Source of the DNA: an uncultured Clostridia bacterium
GTDB lineage: Bacteria > Bacillota > Clostridia > Saccharofermentanales > Saccharofermentanaceae
Assembly: GCA_947304405.1 (NCBI GenBank)
Contig: CAMZBB010000007.1
Location: 1-48,210, forward strand
DNA length: 48,210 nucleotides
Direction: 5' to 3'
The notes under the pieces were generated by a model. The model was given only the letters and a program-made list of their open reading frames with translations, did not search any database and was not told where the DNA came from. Shown here piece by piece: positions 16,264-25,130 of this stretch. Position 1 is the stretch's first letter, and each line of letters begins with the position of its first letter. Both the position numbers and the translations under genes were made by a program.

Positions 16264-16967
16264 TACATCGCCTTTTTGAGCTTACGGAAATCTTTGAGAG
16301 CCTTCCAGCCGATCTTAACGATCTTTCTTATGTTGATGGAATTCTTTCCGCCCTGTCTCGGTCTGAATGTCACTTCCCTGAAGGTCATCTCTTCCTTGTA
16401 GTATGCGAAATACGTTGTCATCATGATATTGGGAAGGTTGTAGTCTTTATCAAGCTTAGGCAGATATTTGGCCACGGTCTTGGCATCCATGAGCCTGAAG
16501 GGAGCGTTTGCATCCGGAACCTTAACATGAAAATAGCATTTGAGGAGGAAGCATACCACCTTCTCTACAAAGGCTCTGGATTTGCCGTCGCCTCTTACCA
16601 CGCGGTGTCCGAAAATGCCTTTATAACCGTTTCTAAGCTGCCAGAAAGCATCAAACTCCTCTGGCAATGTCTGTCCGTCGGAATCCGTCTGGAAAATGAA
16701 ATCCGCGCCGTTCTTTATAGCATAGTCATAGAGCGCAATGACCTTCGGGCCGTGATATTTGCCGGTATCCGAAAGAACTTCGAGCTGAGGATAAGTCTCC
16801 TTAAGCTTCTCGAGGATGGCATGGGTGTCATCGGTACTTCCGCTGTCAGCTATAACCAGTCTTGAATCAGGATTCTTTCCTTCAAGTACGGGGTACCAGG
16901 AGGTAACTACTTCTTCGATGTTATCCTTCTCGTTATAAGCAGGCATGACCACATATAAAGTATCCAT
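16263..16967 (-). CDS. Family 2 glycosyltransferase (short)
   Basis: A 234-residue GT-A enzyme: MDTLYVVMPAYNEKDNIEEV at the start, IADSGSTDDT, the metal-binding FQTDSDGQ (DxD-like), and APFRLMD. No membrane helix, so it probably works at the inner face of the membrane on a polyprenyl-phosphate or lipid acceptor, like dolichyl-phosphate-mannose synthase relatives. It lies one base behind the larger glycosyltransferase, with GGAGG before its ATG, and overlaps the SGNH-like gene. Confidence 0.85.
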   Translation of the reverse strand: MDTLYVVMPAYNEKDNIEEVVTSWYPVLEGKNPDSRLVIADSGSTDDTHAILEKLKETYPQLEVLSDTGKYHGPKVIALYDYAIKNGADFIFQTDSDGQTLPEEFDAFWQLRNGYKGIFGHRVVRGDGKSRAFVEKVVCFLLKCYFHVKVPDANAPFRLMDAKTVAKYLPKLDKDYNLPNIMMTTYFAYYKEEMTFREVTFRPRQGGKNSINIRKIVKIGWKALKDFRKLKKAM

Positions 16968-16968
16968 A

Positions 16969-17934
16969 TCAGTCCTCCGTTACATCTTTCAGATTTTTTC
17001 TCTCATCGATAATATATCTCGGGCGGTGCTTGGTCTCGAGGTATATCTTTCCGATATATTCGCCTATGACTCCGAGGCTTATCATTTGAATGCCGCTGAC
17101 AAAGCAGATGATACATGTCATCGAAGTCCAGCCTTCAACGATATTTCCGGTAGCTGCGCTGATCAGTGCATATATGATCCCTATAAACGACAGGAATGCG
17201 ACAAAAGCTCCAAGTACGGTAATGATCCGAAGCGGTCTGACCGAGAAAGAAGTGATTCCGTCGATGGCAAGAGATATCATCTTCCCAAGCGGATAATGCG
17301 TCTTGCCTGCAATGCGCTCCGCTCTTGAATAATAAACTATTGAACTCTTGAAGCCCATTTGCGGGATGATGCCTCTCAAAAAGAGATTGACCTCGCCGTA
17401 ACCGGCAAGTGCATCCAAGACCCTGCTGCTCATGAGACGGTAATCCGCATGATTCGGGATAATGTCAACGCCCATGCCGCGGAGAAGCGAATAGTAACAA
17501 CCGGCGCTCGTTCTCTTAAATGCCGAATCGGTCTTTCTGTCATTGCGGACACCATAAACGATGTCACAGCCTTTAAGATATTCATCGACCATCTGATCCG
17601 CACAATTAATGTCATCCTGGCCGTCGCAATCCATGGAGATCGTGATGTCGGCGCGGAGGCGTGCTTCCATAAGCCCTGCAATAAGCGCGTTCTGATGACC
17701 GCGGTTATGGGAAAGCGATATGCCGGAATAGTGCTCGTCTTCTTCGGTAAGTGAAGAGATAATGCTCCATGTGGAGTCAGAGCTTCCGTCATTGACGAAC
17801 ATGACACGGCTGTCAGGACTGATCTTTTCCGCTTCTATCAATGAATTGAGTTTAGCAAGGAAAAGACCGCTCGTTCGAGGAAGTACCTGTTCCTCGTTGT
17901 AGCATGGAATAACAAAATATAAAACAGGTGTCAC
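16969..17934 (-). CDS. Family 2 glycosyltransferase with two membrane helices (GtrB/CsbB-like)
   Basis: A 321-residue polyprenyl-phosphate-type glycosyltransferase. VLYFVIPCYNEEQVLPRTSG, VNDGSSDST, SHNRGHQNALIAGL and MDCDGQDD form the GT-A core. Two C-terminal helices (TVLGAFVAFLSFIGIIYAL; ICFVSGIQMISLGVIGEYIG) and the ending YLETKHRPRYII are typical of GtrB/CsbB/ArnC-like enzymes. I place the start at GTG 17934, preceded by CGGAG seven bases away; a GTG at 17964 adds ten unconserved residues. An extended -10 promoter upstream suggests a separate transcript from proteins 3 and 4. Such enzymes usually feed a membrane glycosyltransferase; no flippase or GT-C gene is visible here. Confidence 0.88.
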   Translation of the reverse strand: MTPVLYFVIPCYNEEQVLPRTSGLFLAKLNSLIEAEKISPDSRVMFVNDGSSDSTWSIISSLTEEDEHYSGISLSHNRGHQNALIAGLMEARLRADITISMDCDGQDDINCADQMVDEYLKGCDIVYGVRNDRKTDSAFKRTSAGCYYSLLRGMGVDIIPNHADYRLMSSRVLDALAGYGEVNLFLRGIIPQMGFKSSIVYYSRAERIAGKTHYPLGKMISLAIDGITSFSVRPLRIITVLGAFVAFLSFIGIIYALISAATGNIVEGWTSMTCIICFVSGIQMISLGVIGEYIGKIYLETKHRPRYIIDERKNLKDVTED

Positions 17935-17967
17935 GATTAGCTCCGGTACGATCAGATTTAACACTTA

Positions 17968-17976
17968 ATTATATCA
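17968..17976 (-). promoter_or_regulatory. Extended -10 promoter for the glycosyltransferase unit
   Basis: Minus strand reads TGATATAAT, a perfect extended -10. No -35 match is visible. The predicted start near 17961 lies about 27 bases before the GTG at 17934. Confidence 0.45.
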
Positions 17977-17998
17977 TATTCCGGAGGGGTTTTAGTCC

Positions 17999-19738
17999 TC
18001 AGCTCTTTATCTTGTGATTCCTGTAATCGATCTTCTTCTGAACCGAGGCGGTTGCACTTTCGGGATATTTTTTTTGGTCAAACTCAAAACCGTTCCAGCC
18101 GTCATGCCAGAAAGCCAGAAGCTCTTTCGTCGTATACATGAAGAAATAGCTCTCGTAATTCTGTCTCCATGTCGCATCGCAGTGATACCACTGTCCGTCT
18201 ATCTTGACGTAATTCCAGTAATGTTTTGCGATCTTGTATGGCCAGCGCGTGACGAACATGTTCTCTATACCCGCCACATCGAGCATCGCCCTGACGCATG
18301 AAGCCGTCGAAAGACAATTGCCCCTTCTCTCCTTGAAAGCGTTATGTGCGGCCTCCGTCCATGACTTAGGCTTGATCCTTGTGGTGAATTTTATGTTGTA
18401 CCTGCACCACCATACGATCTGCAGGGCCTTCTCCATGTCCGTCATCTCGGGCGTAATGATCTTGTCTAAGACCTCTTTTGCCTGGGCATATACGGTTTTG
18501 GGATCAACGTAGTCCTTCGGTTTCGGTTTGATCGTCACCTTGATCGTGACCTCGGTCTTATTGCCCGTAAAGTCGGTTGCTTTGTAAGTGGCATTATACT
18601 CACCGGCCTTGTTGAGCTTAACTCCGCTCGTATCGATATCGAGCCTGGGGTTCTTGTCGATATTATCCGTAACCGTAACACCTGTTCTGTATGCTATCGT
18701 CTCACCCATGATTATCGAGATATCCCTCGTTCCCGCAATCTCGGGAGCCACACTGTCACGCGTAACGGAAAGCGGAACCAGTACGATGGTCTCATTTCCG
18801 ACGGCATCCGTCAGTTTCGCCGGAGCCGCAAACTCACCGCCGGCAGAGATGTCGGGCTTTTCGCCCCAGGTCACGGTAACCGGCGTTATATCCTTGATGT
18901 TGGTAACGCATTTGGAAGCTTCAGGCAGCGGGTCTACAGAATAAAGTTCCTGGGGGATCGGATCTCCCTGCGGCGGAATGGTGTCAGCTACGACCAGTTC
19001 GCAGTTATGATCGATCCCGTACAAAGTAATAACGAAATAGACCGTCTGCGGAGCATTGTAATCGACAGTGGTAAAGTCGAGGTTCGTTGACAGATACTGC
19101 GGATACTTCGGTTCTCCCTTGAGGAACATGTCAAAAGACGCGGTGGAACCGGCTTCAACGGTCACCGTCTTTTTGATCAGCATATTCTCGTCAACCATGA
19201 AAAAAACGAAGAGTACGACAGGTATTGCCAAGATCGCGAAAAGCGCCAAAAGAATGAAGGGCTTTTTGGGGATCTTATTCTTGGGCTCTTCAGTCTTTTT
19301 GACTGCAGGCGCCTTTTGAACCGGACGGTTCACGGCAGCACGTTTTTCTGAAGGCATGCTTCTGGCATCCCTTTTAACTACAGGTCTGTTCTCTGCCGGT
19401 CTTTTTACTACAGGCTTGTTCGCTGCAGGGGTATTTACGGAAGGCCTGCCATCCGCAGGAACTCTCCTTTGCATCTGCCCTACCGGCCTTTGAATCTGTG
19501 TAGGCCTTTGACGGACAGGATTGCCGGTTTGACGATAGACGGAAGCCCTCTGCGCGTTTCCTGAAACAACAGGCTTAGTACGACGAACAGCCGGGGATTG
19601 CCCGGCTGTGTTTCTTTGTCTGATCTGGCCTTGAGTCTGCCTCGGTACCTGGCGGGGTTGACTCGCACTCCTCTGCCTCATGGATTCGGCAGGGGGAATC
19701 TTGCGTCGCTCAGGATCTGCTGGCAGGTTGTCGTTCAT
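17999..19738 (-). CDS. Membrane-anchored Ig-like/transglutaminase protein 3 with basic Pro-rich cytoplasmic region
   Basis: A 579-residue paralogue. Residues 1-160 are cytoplasmic, low-complexity and rich in Arg, Pro and Gln, with short imperfect repeats (NKPVVKRPAENRPVVKRDA). One membrane helix at ~161-181 is followed by two beta-rich segments, an Ig-like domain (~328-403: GVTVTDNIDKNP ... GEYNATYKATDFTGNKTEV), and the transglutaminase core with Cys475 (RRGNCLS), His506 (AKHYWNY) and Asp521 (WYHCDAT). The end YPESATASVQKKIDYRNHKIK matches proteins 2 and 4. The ATG overlaps the protein 4 stop (ATGA), so the two are translated together. The cytoplasmic tail is basic enough to bind RNA, DNA or the membrane surface, but that is inference. 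Confidence 0.82.
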   Translation of the reverse strand: MNDNLPADPERRKIPPAESMRQRSASQPRQVPRQTQGQIRQRNTAGQSPAVRRTKPVVSGNAQRASVYRQTGNPVRQRPTQIQRPVGQMQRRVPADGRPSVNTPAANKPVVKRPAENRPVVKRDARSMPSEKRAAVNRPVQKAPAVKKTEEPKNKIPKKPFILLALFAILAIPVVLFVFFMVDENMLIKKTVTVEAGSTASFDMFLKGEPKYPQYLSTNLDFTTVDYNAPQTVYFVITLYGIDHNCELVVADTIPPQGDPIPQELYSVDPLPEASKCVTNIKDITPVTVTWGEKPDISAGGEFAAPAKLTDAVGNETIVLVPLSVTRDSVAPEIAGTRDISIIMGETIAYRTGVTVTDNIDKNPRLDIDTSGVKLNKAGEYNATYKATDFTGNKTEVTIKVTIKPKPKDYVDPKTVYAQAKEVLDKIITPEMTDMEKALQIVWWCRYNIKFTTRIKPKSWTEAAHNAFKERRGNCLSTASCVRAMLDVAGIENMFVTRWPYKIAKHYWNYVKIDGQWYHCDATWRQNYESYFFMYTTKELLAFWHDGWNGFEFDQKKYPESATASVQKKIDYRNHKIKS

Positions 19739-21246
19739 TTCTTCACTTTGTGGTTGCCGTAATCAATTGTTTTTTGTACGGACTTGGTTGCGGATGCCGG
19801 ATATTGATCTACCTTGAAATTGTAGCCGTTCCAACCGTTATGGTAGAAGGACTGCAGCTCCTTTGTAGTATACATGAAAAAGTACGATTTATATCCTTTT
19901 CTCGGAGTTGAATCGCAGTGATACCACTGTCCGTCGATATTGATGTAATTCCAGTAGTGGACACTCCATCTGAAAGGATATCTCTTGATGAACATGTTCT
20001 CGATATCACAAAGATTGAGCATCTCTCTTACGGCACATGCGAAGCCGTAGCACGTTGCACGCTTCTTTGTAATTGCATCATATGCGGCCCTGTTCCTGGA
20101 GGATGAATCAGCTTTTGACACATACCCTATGTTGTACCTGCACCACCATACGATCTGAAGTGCCTTTTCTTTCTGGGTCATGCCGTCCTTGATTATCTTA
20201 TTGAGGACCTTCCGTGCCGCCTTATGGACAGTCTCGTCATCAATATAGGACTTGGGCTTTTCAACAAGCTCGACCGTGATCTCTGCGGTGGACTTGTTGC
20301 CGGAGAAATCCGTAGCGATATAAGTGACCTTATATTTTCCGGGCTTGTTGAGATTGACCTGTGACGTATCTATCGAAAGCTTCGGATTCTCATCGTAGTC
20401 ATCGGTTACGGTAACACCGTCCCTGTATACGATTCCCTTGGAATCGGTCACGCCTTCCTTGGTTACTTCGATGAAGGCTTTGATATCCTTGGTTCCCTCG
20501 ATGACCGGAGGCGTTTTGTCGCGCGTAACGGAAAGCGGGACCATGACTGAAGCGGTATTGCCGCATGCATCGGTCAGAAGAGCTTCCGCCTTGAACTCGC
20601 CGCCTGCACTGATGTCAGGGATCTTGCCCCACTTAACGGTAACATCGGTGCGGTCCTTAACATCCTTGACGCACTCACTTGCTTCAGGGAGCTTGTCAAC
20701 GGAGAACATCTGCTGGGGAATGCCAATGCCGGTCGGAGGAGTGGTGTCTGCAATGTCAAGTTCGCACTCCATGTCCGTCCAGAAATATGTGATCGTAAAA
20801 TGGATTGTCTGCGGAATATCGATCTTTACTCCGGAGAAGTCAAGATTGCATTCCTCATATTCAGGGAAAGACAAAGTGTCGTTGAAGAACAATTCCTCAT
20901 AAACGGGGCTGCCGACTTCAACGATGATCTTTCTGTTGATCTTATTGGTCTCGCGGTCATAGACCTTGATGGCACCATAAAGCGCAAGGATTATCACGGA
21001 CAAGAACAGGAGAAAGGTTAAGGGAAGAACGCGTGACTTCTCTTTAACCTTCGGCGCAGCCTCGGCTTTTGTTTTAGATCTTGCTTTGGAAGCAGTCTTC
21101 ACCGCCGGTCTTTTCGCATTTGCGGAATGGTTCCTGGCATGTCTTAACTCATCCTCATGCGTTATGGCTCTCACGACTGCCGTATCGGCAGATCTGATGG
21201 GAGCTTTTGAATGCATCGAGTTTGAATATTCGAGCTTATTTTCCAT
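19735..21246 (-). CDS. Membrane-anchored Ig-like/transglutaminase protein 4
   Basis: A 503-residue paralogue, closest to protein 3 (shared WYHCD, YFFMYTTKEL, HNGWNG/HDGWNG). A basic cytoplasmic segment (~1-70) precedes one membrane helix (~74-93), beta-rich segments, an Ig-like domain (~246-327: KTPPVIEGTKDI ... KPGKYKVTYIATDFSGNKST) and the transglutaminase core with Cys399 (KRATCYG), His430 (SVHYWNY) and Asp445 (WYHCDST). Compared with protein 3, the Ig-like domain has a ~12-residue insertion (VTKEGVTDSKGI). The ATG at 21246 has AAAGGA upstream. First gene of a protein 4-protein 3 transcript with its own promoter. Confidence 0.83.
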   Translation of the reverse strand: MENKLEYSNSMHSKAPIRSADTAVVRAITHEDELRHARNHSANAKRPAVKTASKARSKTKAEAAPKVKEKSRVLPLTFLLFLSVIILALYGAIKVYDRETNKINRKIIVEVGSPVYEELFFNDTLSFPEYEECNLDFSGVKIDIPQTIHFTITYFWTDMECELDIADTTPPTGIGIPQQMFSVDKLPEASECVKDVKDRTDVTVKWGKIPDISAGGEFKAEALLTDACGNTASVMVPLSVTRDKTPPVIEGTKDIKAFIEVTKEGVTDSKGIVYRDGVTVTDDYDENPKLSIDTSQVNLNKPGKYKVTYIATDFSGNKSTAEITVELVEKPKSYIDDETVHKAARKVLNKIIKDGMTQKEKALQIVWWCRYNIGYVSKADSSSRNRAAYDAITKKRATCYGFACAVREMLNLCDIENMFIKRYPFRWSVHYWNYINIDGQWYHCDSTPRKGYKSYFFMYTTKELQSFYHNGWNGYNFKVDQYPASATKSVQKTIDYGNHKVKK

Positions 21247-21285
21247 TCATTTTTCCTTTATCACTCAATTCGGTTTTCCGCCGTA

Positions 21286-21313
21286 ATATTATATTTGGAA
21301 GAATAAAAGTCAA
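21286..21313 (-). promoter_or_regulatory. Promoter for transglutaminase proteins 4 and 3
   Basis: Minus-strand -35 TTGACT (21308-21313), 16-bp spacer, -10 TAATAT (21286-21291). The rest of the 210-bp divergent gap (21247-21456) shows no other structure I can support. Confidence 0.55.
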
Positions 21314-21456
21314 GCCTCGGGCGGTTAACTGCCACTATTATTCCTCATAATCCTGCAAACTGTAACGAGATTTTAACACTTATCCCCCTTTATTTAAGAT
21401 AATAAGAGCACGAAAATCATGTGCTTAAACCGTCCGCCGTTTTGGATAATTCCACC

Positions 21457-22404
21457 ATGAAAGAGTCTATAATGTCTCTTATGGAAAACCTTATGCAGAC
21501 TGATCCATATTCTCCATGCACTCTTTGCCCGAGACGGTGCGGAGCCGACAGAAGCCACGGAATTACGGGCTTTTGCGGCATGACTGACGAAGTCATTGTC
21601 AATACGAGCATGATACACAGAGGAGAAGAACCGGTCCTTGGCGGAAAAGGAGGATGCGGAGCCGTATTCTTTGAGGGCTGTTCCCTGAAATGCATTTTCT
21701 GCCAGAATCACAAGATAACAAAGCGTACCGGCAAAGGCACTTCATATGACGATGAAGGATTGGCAGAACTTTTCCTGGAACTTGCTTCAAAAGGTGCCGG
21801 CGCTATAGATCTTGTTACCGCCACACACTACGCCCCGACCGTCTCAAAAGCTATACGGCTGGCAAAAGACAAGGGGCTCGGAATTCCTGTCATATACAAT
21901 TGCTCCGGATACGAATCGGTCAGTACGCTAAAGCTTTTCGACGGTCTGGTCGACATATATCTTCCCGATCTCAAGTATTATTCATCCAAAGTCTCCTCTA
22001 AATATGCCAATGCACCGGACTATTTTCCCGTCTCCTGCCTGGCATTGGACGAGATGTTCCGTCAAACGGGAAAGATAAAGACGGACGCCTCCGGAACCGT
22101 GATGATGAAGGGAATGATAGTAAGGCACATGATGCTTCCGGGTAATCTTTTCGACAGCAAGCATATCTTGGATTACCTGGTATCAAGGTTTGGAGATGAT
22201 ATCTTTATCAGCCTGATGAGCCAGTACACGCCCATGCCTCATATCCTCGAAAACGAAAGCGCGCCTGATGAATTGAAAAGGCCGTTATCGGAAGAGAATT
22301 ACGGCAGGCTGGCGGACTATCTTGCAGAGCTCGGTCAGACCAATGCTTTTGTACAGGAAATGTCCTCTTCGGGAAGTCTGATGATCCCGGACTTCAAGTC
22401 CTAG
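21457..22404 (+). CDS. PflX-like radical SAM protein
   Basis: Radical SAM protein of the PflA-related COG1313/PflX group; the target protein is unknown. An N-terminal Cys cluster (CTLCPRRCGADRSHGITGFCG) precedes the SAM-cluster motif CSLKCIFCQN (CxxxCxxC). Other landmarks are VTATHYAPT, NCSGYESV, YLPDLKYY and MLPGNLFDS. Soluble, about 315 residues. The start is uncertain: candidates are GTG 21421, ATG 21457 and ATG 21472 or 21481, none with a strong ribosome site. It is one of only two plus-strand protein genes and stands divergent from the transglutaminase cluster and convergent with the LTA-synthase-like gene. No obvious substrate gene is adjacent. Confidence 0.85.
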   Translation: MKESIMSLMENLMQTDPYSPCTLCPRRCGADRSHGITGFCGMTDEVIVNTSMIHRGEEPVLGGKGGCGAVFFEGCSLKCIFCQNHKITKRTGKGTSYDDEGLAELFLELASKGAGAIDLVTATHYAPTVSKAIRLAKDKGLGIPVIYNCSGYESVSTLKLFDGLVDIYLPDLKYYSSKVSSKYANAPDYFPVSCLALDEMFRQTGKIKTDASGTVMMKGMIVRHMMLPGNLFDSKHILDYLVSRFGDDIFISLMSQYTPMPHILENESAPDELKRPLSEENYGRLADYLAELGQTNAFVQEMSSSGSLMIPDFKS

Positions 22405-22444
22405 CCGGAGATGCCTCCGATCATCGGCTGGCGGCAGATCACGA

Positions 22445-25120
22445 TCATTCCTCTTCAAAGGTCACCCCTGACGGAGGCCGGACGGAATCTCCCGAAGCCA
22501 GTTTCAAGACCGACTTGCACTTGTACTGCACTATTCCGGACTCACTGCTGGTAATGAATATCATGATGCCGAAACTGTCGGGATCGTAATCAGTCATATC
22601 AAAATCCTTCATGAAGAAATACTCAAACGAACCATCGCTTCCTTTGGTTCCGTATCTGCCCTTCTTCATCTGCATCCTGACGAGCTGTGCCGGATGATCC
22701 TTATCCCAGGTGTACATGTATGCATATATGGGCTTGTCTGTCAGCACGTCCGGTATTGTGCCCGTCATCCAGATATCCGCAGTCTTTTTCTGAGCGTCAT
22801 ATGAGGCGCCGACAGAAACCGTTTTAGAAGTCATGGCAGACAAGATTGTCTTCTTATACACATCAAAGACGCGGGTATCGATGACTTTGCCGGCCTTGTT
22901 GTCGTAAATGACGAAGTTAAAGCCTCTCTTGTTAAGAGCATATTCTTCTCCGCCGATGGTGATCGAACATGTATTGCCGTAGTGGAGCGCGCCCGATACC
23001 ATCTCGTAACCGGTGCCGTTTGCAAGGTTTCCCGAATGGACGATCTCGTGCATCGCGATATTCTCCGTATGCACTTTGTCGCTTGCAACGGCAATGTAAG
23101 ACGAACCGTAATTCCCGTAGAGAGAACACTTGAGTCCTATGTTTTCAAATGCCTCCGCCGTCTCTTTGTCGAGGCCGCCGGCAGCTTCATCCTTAACGCC
23201 GATCAATACCGTGATGTAATCTAAGCCTCCGAGCATTGTAAGATACTCTTTCAGATCGCCGTATTGCAGAACGGACTCGTTTTCGCCGGTCTCATAGAAC
23301 TCATGCTCTTTGCCGTCCGCATCAACGGCATAAAGCTTGACCTTTCCGGTAAGTATCGCGCGGAATGACAAAGAAGACGTATCAAAGACCGCACTGTAGA
23401 CCTTTTCCTTATCAAGACTGAAATCCTGCTTTGACAACAGATCACCGTCGGGGCCGTAGAATTCACCTCTGACGGAACTTATCTCCTGCCTGCAGTTTTC
23501 GATGCCCCAGAACGAGAAGCAAAGCCTGCCCTTTTCATCGATCTTTGTATCGATATCAAGGTATTCAAGATTTCTCAGGATGTCTTTGGAGAGCATGTCG
23601 AATTTGCCGATCCTGTCGTAGAACGTGCTTCTTTTACCGAGTTCCGTACTAAGAAAATCGATCCCGTATCTTTCCATCAGAGTGGGATTCTCAGAGTAAA
23701 GATTGGTTCCCAGACCCAAACGGTTGCCGTTGATCCTGACGCCCATCGCTGCCAGAGTCGTCGGGAAAAGATCATAGGTCGTATAGTCTCTTTTGACCTT
23801 TTTCTCGGTTTTGACTGCCGAATTGAGGATGCATACGTAAGACCGTCTCCCGTATGAATCGTCAACGGCCTGGCAATAATCCGCATCCATGGTCGGATGA
23901 TCTCCAACGATGACGACCGTAGTATCCTTATAGAAATCCTGCTCCTTCATCCAAGCGATAAATCCGTTTATCTGTCTTGATGAGCATGCCATGACATTGG
24001 AATATCTGACATCATATTCTTCCTTGCAAAGATCACAGATATAACCGTCCTCGAAATGGGTATCCGCAGTAAGCATGGTCAGATTGAAAGGCTTGCCTTC
24101 AGAACTCAGTTCCTTAAGCCTGGTCTTCGCGAAATCAAGGAGCTTTTTGTCCTCATAGCCCCACCACACTCTGTAATCTTTCGGGATATATCCGTTATTC
24201 CTCGCATACGAATAATCGAAGATCTGGTATCCGCCGTGCTCTTTGAAGTACAGCGCCCTGCCTCCGAAAGCCGAATCGGAACCGCACATGAAGACCTGAT
24301 TGTATCCCTGTTCCTTCAGGATATCGCCGATCGTGCGAAGTCCCGGATAGAATGAATCGGCATATGAAGCGGCGGCATTGCCGATGCTTCCGATTATCGG
24401 GATTCCCGAGGTCTGCGCCACGAGCGCTCCCATCGTATATGACGAGCCCGTGGTAACGTATCCGCCGTTGAGCGTCTTTTCGTCGCCCGAGAAGCTCTCA
24501 CCTTCATTGACTGCAAGATTAGTAAGTTCAGGTATTACATTCTTTTCGAAAGCGCCGCCCGATCCCTTGTCCGCAAATGTCGTCTCAACTGACTCAAGGA
24601 AGATGTAAACGAGGTTTCTCTTTTTATCGGGGAAAACGACATTCTGAGATGTCGGAGCCACATAATTCTGTTCGATGAAATCCGACTTCGTCATCCTTGA
24701 GCGCACATAATCGATAACACGGTATCTTGATACAGCCCTGCCGGCCTGACAAAGAAGAACAAGGCTTAAGAGTATGAAAACGGCGGCCTTGTATTTCCTG
24801 TAGGCAGCATATCTTTTCTTTATCCTCAGGATGATCAATGAAGCTGCGAAAAGGACAACGGCGATCGAGGAGAACAATACGACCCTTAAGTAAAAACTGT
24901 TCATGACGTCTTTTGACGTGCCTTCGAGCGGCGCCGACAGATAGAACACTATCTCGTCAAAAGTGATGTCATGCCAGATCGAAAGAAGCCATGTCAGGCC
25001 CAGGCACAAAAATGCTTCAACAGCAAATAACAATACCGTCACAAAAAGGCGGACGGCTCCCGGCTTCCCGGAGCGCTTTTCCGGCTTTAAGTCTGTCTTT
25101 CTGTCATTACGTTTCGCCAT
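22445..25120 (-). CDS. LTA-synthase-family sulfatase with C-terminal ILEI/FAM3-like domain
   Basis: An 891-residue membrane enzyme of the lipoteichoic-acid-synthase/alkaline-phosphatase fold. Three membrane helices (~23-48, ~78-100, ~111-130) rather than the five of LtaS. The sulfatase domain (~165-500) holds IFLESVET (metal Glu176), GSSYTMGALVA (likely nucleophile Thr229), LTADTHFEDG and VGDHPTMDADY. The ~390-residue C-terminal part is unusual. Residues ~619-756 show DYITVLIGVKDEAAG, SSYIAVASDK, HYGNTCSITIGGEEYALNKRG and KVIDTRVFDVY, the order of an ILEI/FAM3 (PF15711-like) domain, followed by a further beta-rich segment. No Shine-Dalgarno precedes the ATG and the predicted promoter leaves only ~5 leader bases. 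It may transfer phosphoglycerol to a polymer; this is inferred from family. Confidence 0.82.
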   Translation of the reverse strand: MAKRNDRKTDLKPEKRSGKPGAVRLFVTVLLFAVEAFLCLGLTWLLSIWHDITFDEIVFYLSAPLEGTSKDVMNSFYLRVVLFSSIAVVLFAASLIILRIKKRYAAYRKYKAAVFILLSLVLLCQAGRAVSRYRVIDYVRSRMTKSDFIEQNYVAPTSQNVVFPDKKRNLVYIFLESVETTFADKGSGGAFEKNVIPELTNLAVNEGESFSGDEKTLNGGYVTTGSSYTMGALVAQTSGIPIIGSIGNAAASYADSFYPGLRTIGDILKEQGYNQVFMCGSDSAFGGRALYFKEHGGYQIFDYSYARNNGYIPKDYRVWWGYEDKKLLDFAKTRLKELSSEGKPFNLTMLTADTHFEDGYICDLCKEEYDVRYSNVMACSSRQINGFIAWMKEQDFYKDTTVVIVGDHPTMDADYCQAVDDSYGRRSYVCILNSAVKTEKKVKRDYTTYDLFPTTLAAMGVRINGNRLGLGTNLYSENPTLMERYGIDFLSTELGKRSTFYDRIGKFDMLSKDILRNLEYLDIDTKIDEKGRLCFSFWGIENCRQEISSVRGEFYGPDGDLLSKQDFSLDKEKVYSAVFDTSSLSFRAILTGKVKLYAVDADGKEHEFYETGENESVLQYGDLKEYLTMLGGLDYITVLIGVKDEAAGGLDKETAEAFENIGLKCSLYGNYGSSYIAVASDKVHTENIAMHEIVHSGNLANGTGYEMVSGALHYGNTCSITIGGEEYALNKRGFNFVIYDNKAGKVIDTRVFDVYKKTILSAMTSKTVSVGASYDAQKKTADIWMTGTIPDVLTDKPIYAYMYTWDKDHPAQLVRMQMKKGRYGTKGSDGSFEYFFMKDFDMTDYDPDSFGIMIFITSSESGIVQYKCKSVLKLASGDSVRPPSGVTFEEE

Positions 25121-25130
25121 AGCAGGAATA

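Noticed and set aside
16242..16865. Plus-strand open frame opposite the short glycosyltransferase
   Set aside because: Antisense to a gene with intact catalytic motifs and tight operon spacing.
11158..21246. Antiphage defence island interpretation of the transglutaminase locus
   Set aside because: No nuclease, ATPase, toxin or recombinase genes; all products are predicted envelope proteins or glycosyltransferases.
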